NCBI RefSeq assembly: GCF_040115645.1
Contig: NC_089554.1
Location: 3,658,001 to 3,722,000 of the forward strand
Direction of reading: 5' to 3'
Length of the DNA stretch: 64,000 nucleotides
Source: Euwallacea fornicatus
Taxonomy: Eukaryota; Arthropoda; Insecta; Coleoptera; Curculionidae
The notes under the pieces were generated by a model that searched no databases, was not told where the DNA came from, and saw only the letters and a program-made list of their open reading frames with translations. Shown in pieces: positions 60,031 through 64,000 of this stretch (positions are counted from its first letter, which is position 1; every line of letters starts with the position of its first letter). The position numbers and the translations under genes were made by a program.

Positions 60031-60227
60031 CCATATTCTACAGTTCATTCATTAACCAAACAATAAGAAAACTTCTAATCTCATTATATCGAAAGTCATG
60101 TTTGTTTTATGGCTACATGATTAAAATATTATTCTTTCCATGGGCAGTGTATAGAATTAATGGAAACTAAAATAAATATGTCGAAAACATGATTGTGTAG
60201 TTGAAGTGTAAATCATGGGTGCGTGAG

Positions 60228-60647
60228 CTATGTGCCGGTGTTGAAAGGGTCATGAAGAATGGGTAGCGTATGGGGCGTGTGCTCATTGAATAAGGGCAAT
60301 ATATACACATTTCTGAAAACAAAAGTTATTATATAATTATTATTGTCGTTTAATTGTATTCTTAGGTACGGTTTAAGCCTTGGATGGTACGACTTGAGAG
60401 AATGGTTTCGTGAGCCGTACCTTTGTAGATTTTTAAGAAATTCATTTATTTTATAAGAAGCCAGAAATCCTCTTATTTTGTTATAATAACGAAAAACATT
60501 GTTTATAAAAGGTTTAAGTATCACATATAGTTTAAATTTATTTGATAAATCCTCATATTTGCAGGAGTTTTTTCTTAGGAGGTACAACTTGAGCCGATCT
60601 TCGTGACTTTCCTCTGTGTCTGGCTTTATAATTATAGAACATGCCAA
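60228..60647 (-). other. 139-codon open frame, coding status unclear
   Basis: A long frame for this AT-rich region. The product would be basic with many Asn, Lys, Tyr and Leu and no recognisable domain. Low-complexity composition matches translation of AT-rich noncoding DNA, so I do not call it a gene. Confidence 0.15.
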
Positions 60648-63600
60648 TACATAAAACTTACAGAAATATAAAAATCACATCCACTAAATATTATGTAATT
60701 ATGTAACATAAAGAGATTTAAAGATGTGCTCGCAAAGGTAAAAACGACGATCAACCGTGGTTCCATTGTTTCGCCGTTCGTGAACACCTCAAGGGAATAT
60801 GGTAACAGTTTATTGTTTCAGCCTCATATGCGGCCATAAAGTATGTATTTTATTGGAACTTTTACTGCACAGTTGTCACCAAGTCCCACTAACTATAGAT
60901 ACTTAAAATTAATAATTAGGCAACGTCTAAACATTCTTAACCACCGCAAATGTTGCGTTTGCCAATACTAATACTAAATACTCGAGAGGAAATACTAACT
61001 TATTGCTTAAATAATAATTAATTTTTTTTCCCAAAGATTGTTTATTTTGGGCAGGATTTACATACACAAAATATCCCCTACTCAGCTCAGGCGAAAATGG
61101 AAAGCGGGGTGATCCCTTCGTCGAAGGGTATATGAGGAACCAACAGCCGACTTTTGTTATAGAAGGAGCATCTTCTTCTTCATCAAGTCGTTTTCGACTG
61201 AAAAATGCTACCAAGAATGTAAGACTGAAAATTTCGGAAAACTCGCTTTGAGAAAATTTTATTTTTTTATATTCGGACACTTACCGTGTCTTGTAGTCTA
61301 AGTTGTTGCTAAAAAATTTCAACAGTACTATCAGAGAACAACTTAAATTCACTATGTTAAATAACCATTCTGCGTTCATCTTAGTTCCACTTTCCTCCGT
61401 TGCTCCAAGATTTTCCATCTTATAACATTTCGCACTTCATAAAACACATCTACAATCAAGTACATTTCTAACGCGGTACCGTTTCTTGAGTTCGCCTTAT
61501 TTTCAAACGAGTGAAGAAGTGCCAAGTTATTCAAAACCACTTGTACAGAGAAAAACTGTATTTGGGAAAAAAATTGGGTTTGCTAAAAACACGTGAGTAC
61601 GAAGATAATGCGGACACAATTGAAAAACTTGGCCATGGAATAAGTGCAGGTTGTGTCCAAATGGGTAATAGAAGAGGAGAGATCGGTCGTACTATTCTGA
61701 CCATTCTTCGGGGGTGTAGAGTGCACTTACGCTAACAAGGAGGGCATTTCGAACAACATTTACGTCACAGCGTTTTATTCAATTTTTGAAAATACAGCTT
61801 TTCTGTGAGCAAGTGGTTTTCAATAACTGGCACCTCCCTCATTTTCTAGAAAGTAAAGGCAATCTCAGGACACGGTACCGCGGCAAAAAGGTACTGGGTT
61901 GTAAATGTTTTTCATGAAGTGTGAAATAGTTTAAGACTGGGAATCTTTTGAAGCAATGGACAGTGGAACGTTTAACAAAAAAAAAGCAATAAAAAAGTTC
62001 AGACCTCTGACAAGTGAGCAAAGTGGGAATAACATGACGTCACAACGGTTGTTGGAAATTTTAAGTGGTTAAGAAAGTTTAAGTGGTTTTCCAACGGTAC
62101 TATTGGAATATTTGTGTCGACAATGTAAAGAAAAATACGGGGGCGTTTAGATCAAAAACACACGATAAGTCCTCAAAAATCAAAAAATGAAATTTCCCCA
62201 AAACTGGGCTGAGTTTTTCGAAATTTTCTATCTTACATCTTTGGTAGCATTGGATGCGTAGAACTACCTCCCGAAGCCTGGCTAAGCGGTACAGGGACAC
62301 CCAGCATAATATTACGTTTCAATGCTCTATATTATGTACGAAGGAAAACGCTTCTCTCCGCCACTGACCACATCGTAACATATATAATTCAAATTCCCTT
62401 TATTGCGGAAAGTAGATTATTACGTGTAATGATAGCTTTTCGGAAACGCTGACCGAAATTAGCCACGATTTTGTTCCATTTAAAATTTACATTACTAGAG
62501 AGAAGGTGGGTAGATCGTTCAAGTTTTTACGTCTTCCAACGTCTGTAACTTAACATCTATGAAGATATAGTTCTAGTGCAATAATATATTTATGCCTGGG
62601 TAATAACGCTGCCACCAACCCACTTCTTTGTGTAAATTATTACGCTTTAAAATATCGAAAACAATAGCGTTCACCTCCGAACAATAAAACGTTTAGTTCT
62701 TGGTAGGTATGGCTAAATTGATGGCCTGTCTATATTCAATTTAGTATAATAATGGGCGTTTTACGGCGGCTTCAATTTCGTGTACAACTTAAGCGGGCCT
62801 CGGGAGTTATCCTGCGGTTAAAGGACAGGAGATTCGAGAACTTGGGCTTTTACCACCTTGTTTTCCATGTAATAACCCAATAAAAACTCGGATGATTAGA
62901 GTGGCATCGAAAATTAAAACTCACCCAAATTGGAAACATAAAACGTAAAATTCCGAACCGTTCGCTTAGGTGGTCACGACGTATAAAAACCCTGTTTCAA
63001 ATTTACCCAATTTGGGATGGAATTTGTTTATGATGTGACAATTAGGATACAGTGGGCGGCGGCAATCTTCAAAGGTGCCGACAAAGACTGTAAAACCAGA
63101 CTGAAATATTGTTGCCTAACAAGGAATTTGACTTCTTCTGTTTTTGCCGAAATAAGCAGGGGTGTAGATGGCCACTGATTGTCACTATGACTAATGATGA
63201 GCTCACCCCTAAAGTTCCTTAACTGGCACAAACTCTGACGTCGTTTGAAAAATTCCCCCGATATGTCAAAAGGTCATCCCGTCCGCCATTTTTGGCACAC
63301 TTGAAAACAATTTATGTGTAAAGCACACCACTGCTTCCGCCCTCCTGGAAATAAGAAACACGCGTCAATTGGGCCACACTGTTTGTTTGCCAACTAACGA
63401 TTAAACGTGATTTTACTGGGAAGTCAGGTTCCTTAGTTATAGGGTTTTTCATCCAGGACTAGTTGCCACTTTTAGCAAGTAGTGCGTTTTATTTGTATAG
63501 GACTGAGCCTATTTAAAACTAGCGCTTTTCGACAATTTATATCTAGCATTTAACACGTATTAACACTCTGTGAATCAAATTGCTAACAGTTTCCAATAAT

Positions 63601-64000
63601 CGAAGGTGGATGTACTAGACGGTTTCAGTGTCAACGCAAAGCGAAATAAATTACAGAAAGGGGTCAAGGGCTTGACCATCGAAGGAAAAAGGGGCATCAG
63701 CTACAAGACAAGACATTGAAGCACTTCTAGGTTGGTCATCAGGTAAAGTCAAATTAAAGACATAGTTACATCATGGCCATTGTAAAAATAGGATTCAAAA
63801 TTTAACCGAAATCACGCAGTAAATAACGTTTCATCAAAGTAACCTGACAAGTTAAGCGGTAATTTCAAATATCCAGTTATTTCTTCGGTTTAAAGGTTTA
63901 TATCTTCAGTTTCAAACCAAAGATCGTAATATGTTTAGTGACAAAATGGCGAAGGATCAAACGCGTTCATTAAGTCGAATTGAAAAAAAAGAAAAAATGC
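60648..64000. other. no gene recognised
   Basis: Includes a 117-codon minus-strand frame (60927-61280; FSRKRLDEEEDAPSITKVG inside) of unknown meaning, and a CAGGGACACCCAGC motif at 62290 that may be a solo transposon end. Nothing else supported. Confidence 0.35.

Noticed and set aside
1..64000. CRISPR arrays, operons, prophages or bacterial mobile elements
   Set aside because: Spliced genes with GT-AG introns, animal GPCR and UGT products and animal transposons show this is eukaryotic DNA; no regularly spaced repeats were seen.

Overview
The window is animal nuclear DNA, almost certainly from an insect. Two spliced protein-coding genes lie on the + strand with GT-AG introns (one of them GC-AG) in an AT-rich background. 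That background is crowded with decayed cut-and-paste transposons. Many of these end in TA-flanked CAGGGTG-type termini, a look typical of large insect genomes. A beetle is possible but is only my inference.

Layout. 1-20.4 kb: no recognisable host gene. It holds relics of mariner/IS630-like elements (945-2218, about 2371-3000, 10263-11121, 15250-16612), a long-TIR element carrying only a transposase DNA-binding head (5127-5916), a dead Jockey-like LINE (8495-9990), an IR/DR-type Tc1 element (16623-18247) and a foldback element with a second foldback element inserted at its centre of symmetry (18789-19361). 20.5-35.9 kb: a D1-like dopamine receptor gene (Dop1/Dop1R1 type), six coding exons giving about 425 residues if the proposed start is right. 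Its large introns hold more relics. 36-45.3 kb: intergenic, with a 677-bp near-perfect palindrome (37923-38599) and several mariner-like fragments. 45.36-53.24 kb: a UDP-glycosyltransferase gene, four coding exons and 523 codons, with signal peptide, donor-sugar signature, C-terminal membrane anchor and a KxKxx ER-retrieval tail. Its third intron contains a three-level transposon nest. 53.3-64 kb: two Tc1-like relics, a GC-rich block next to a short unknown ORF, another mariner-like relic, and sequence in which I see no gene.

The two host genes are functionally unrelated. One is a Gs-type amine receptor of neuronal membranes; the other is an ER detoxification or conjugation enzyme. I see no sign of joint regulation. 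The remaining interest is in genome architecture: a GC-AG intron and a candidate frame-shifting mini-exon in the receptor gene, near-perfect palindromes that could form long hairpin RNAs, IR/DR transposon ends, and nested insertions whose edges can be read to the base. I found no gene cluster that looks like an undescribed multi-gene system, no CRISPR array and no convincing tRNA or rRNA gene.
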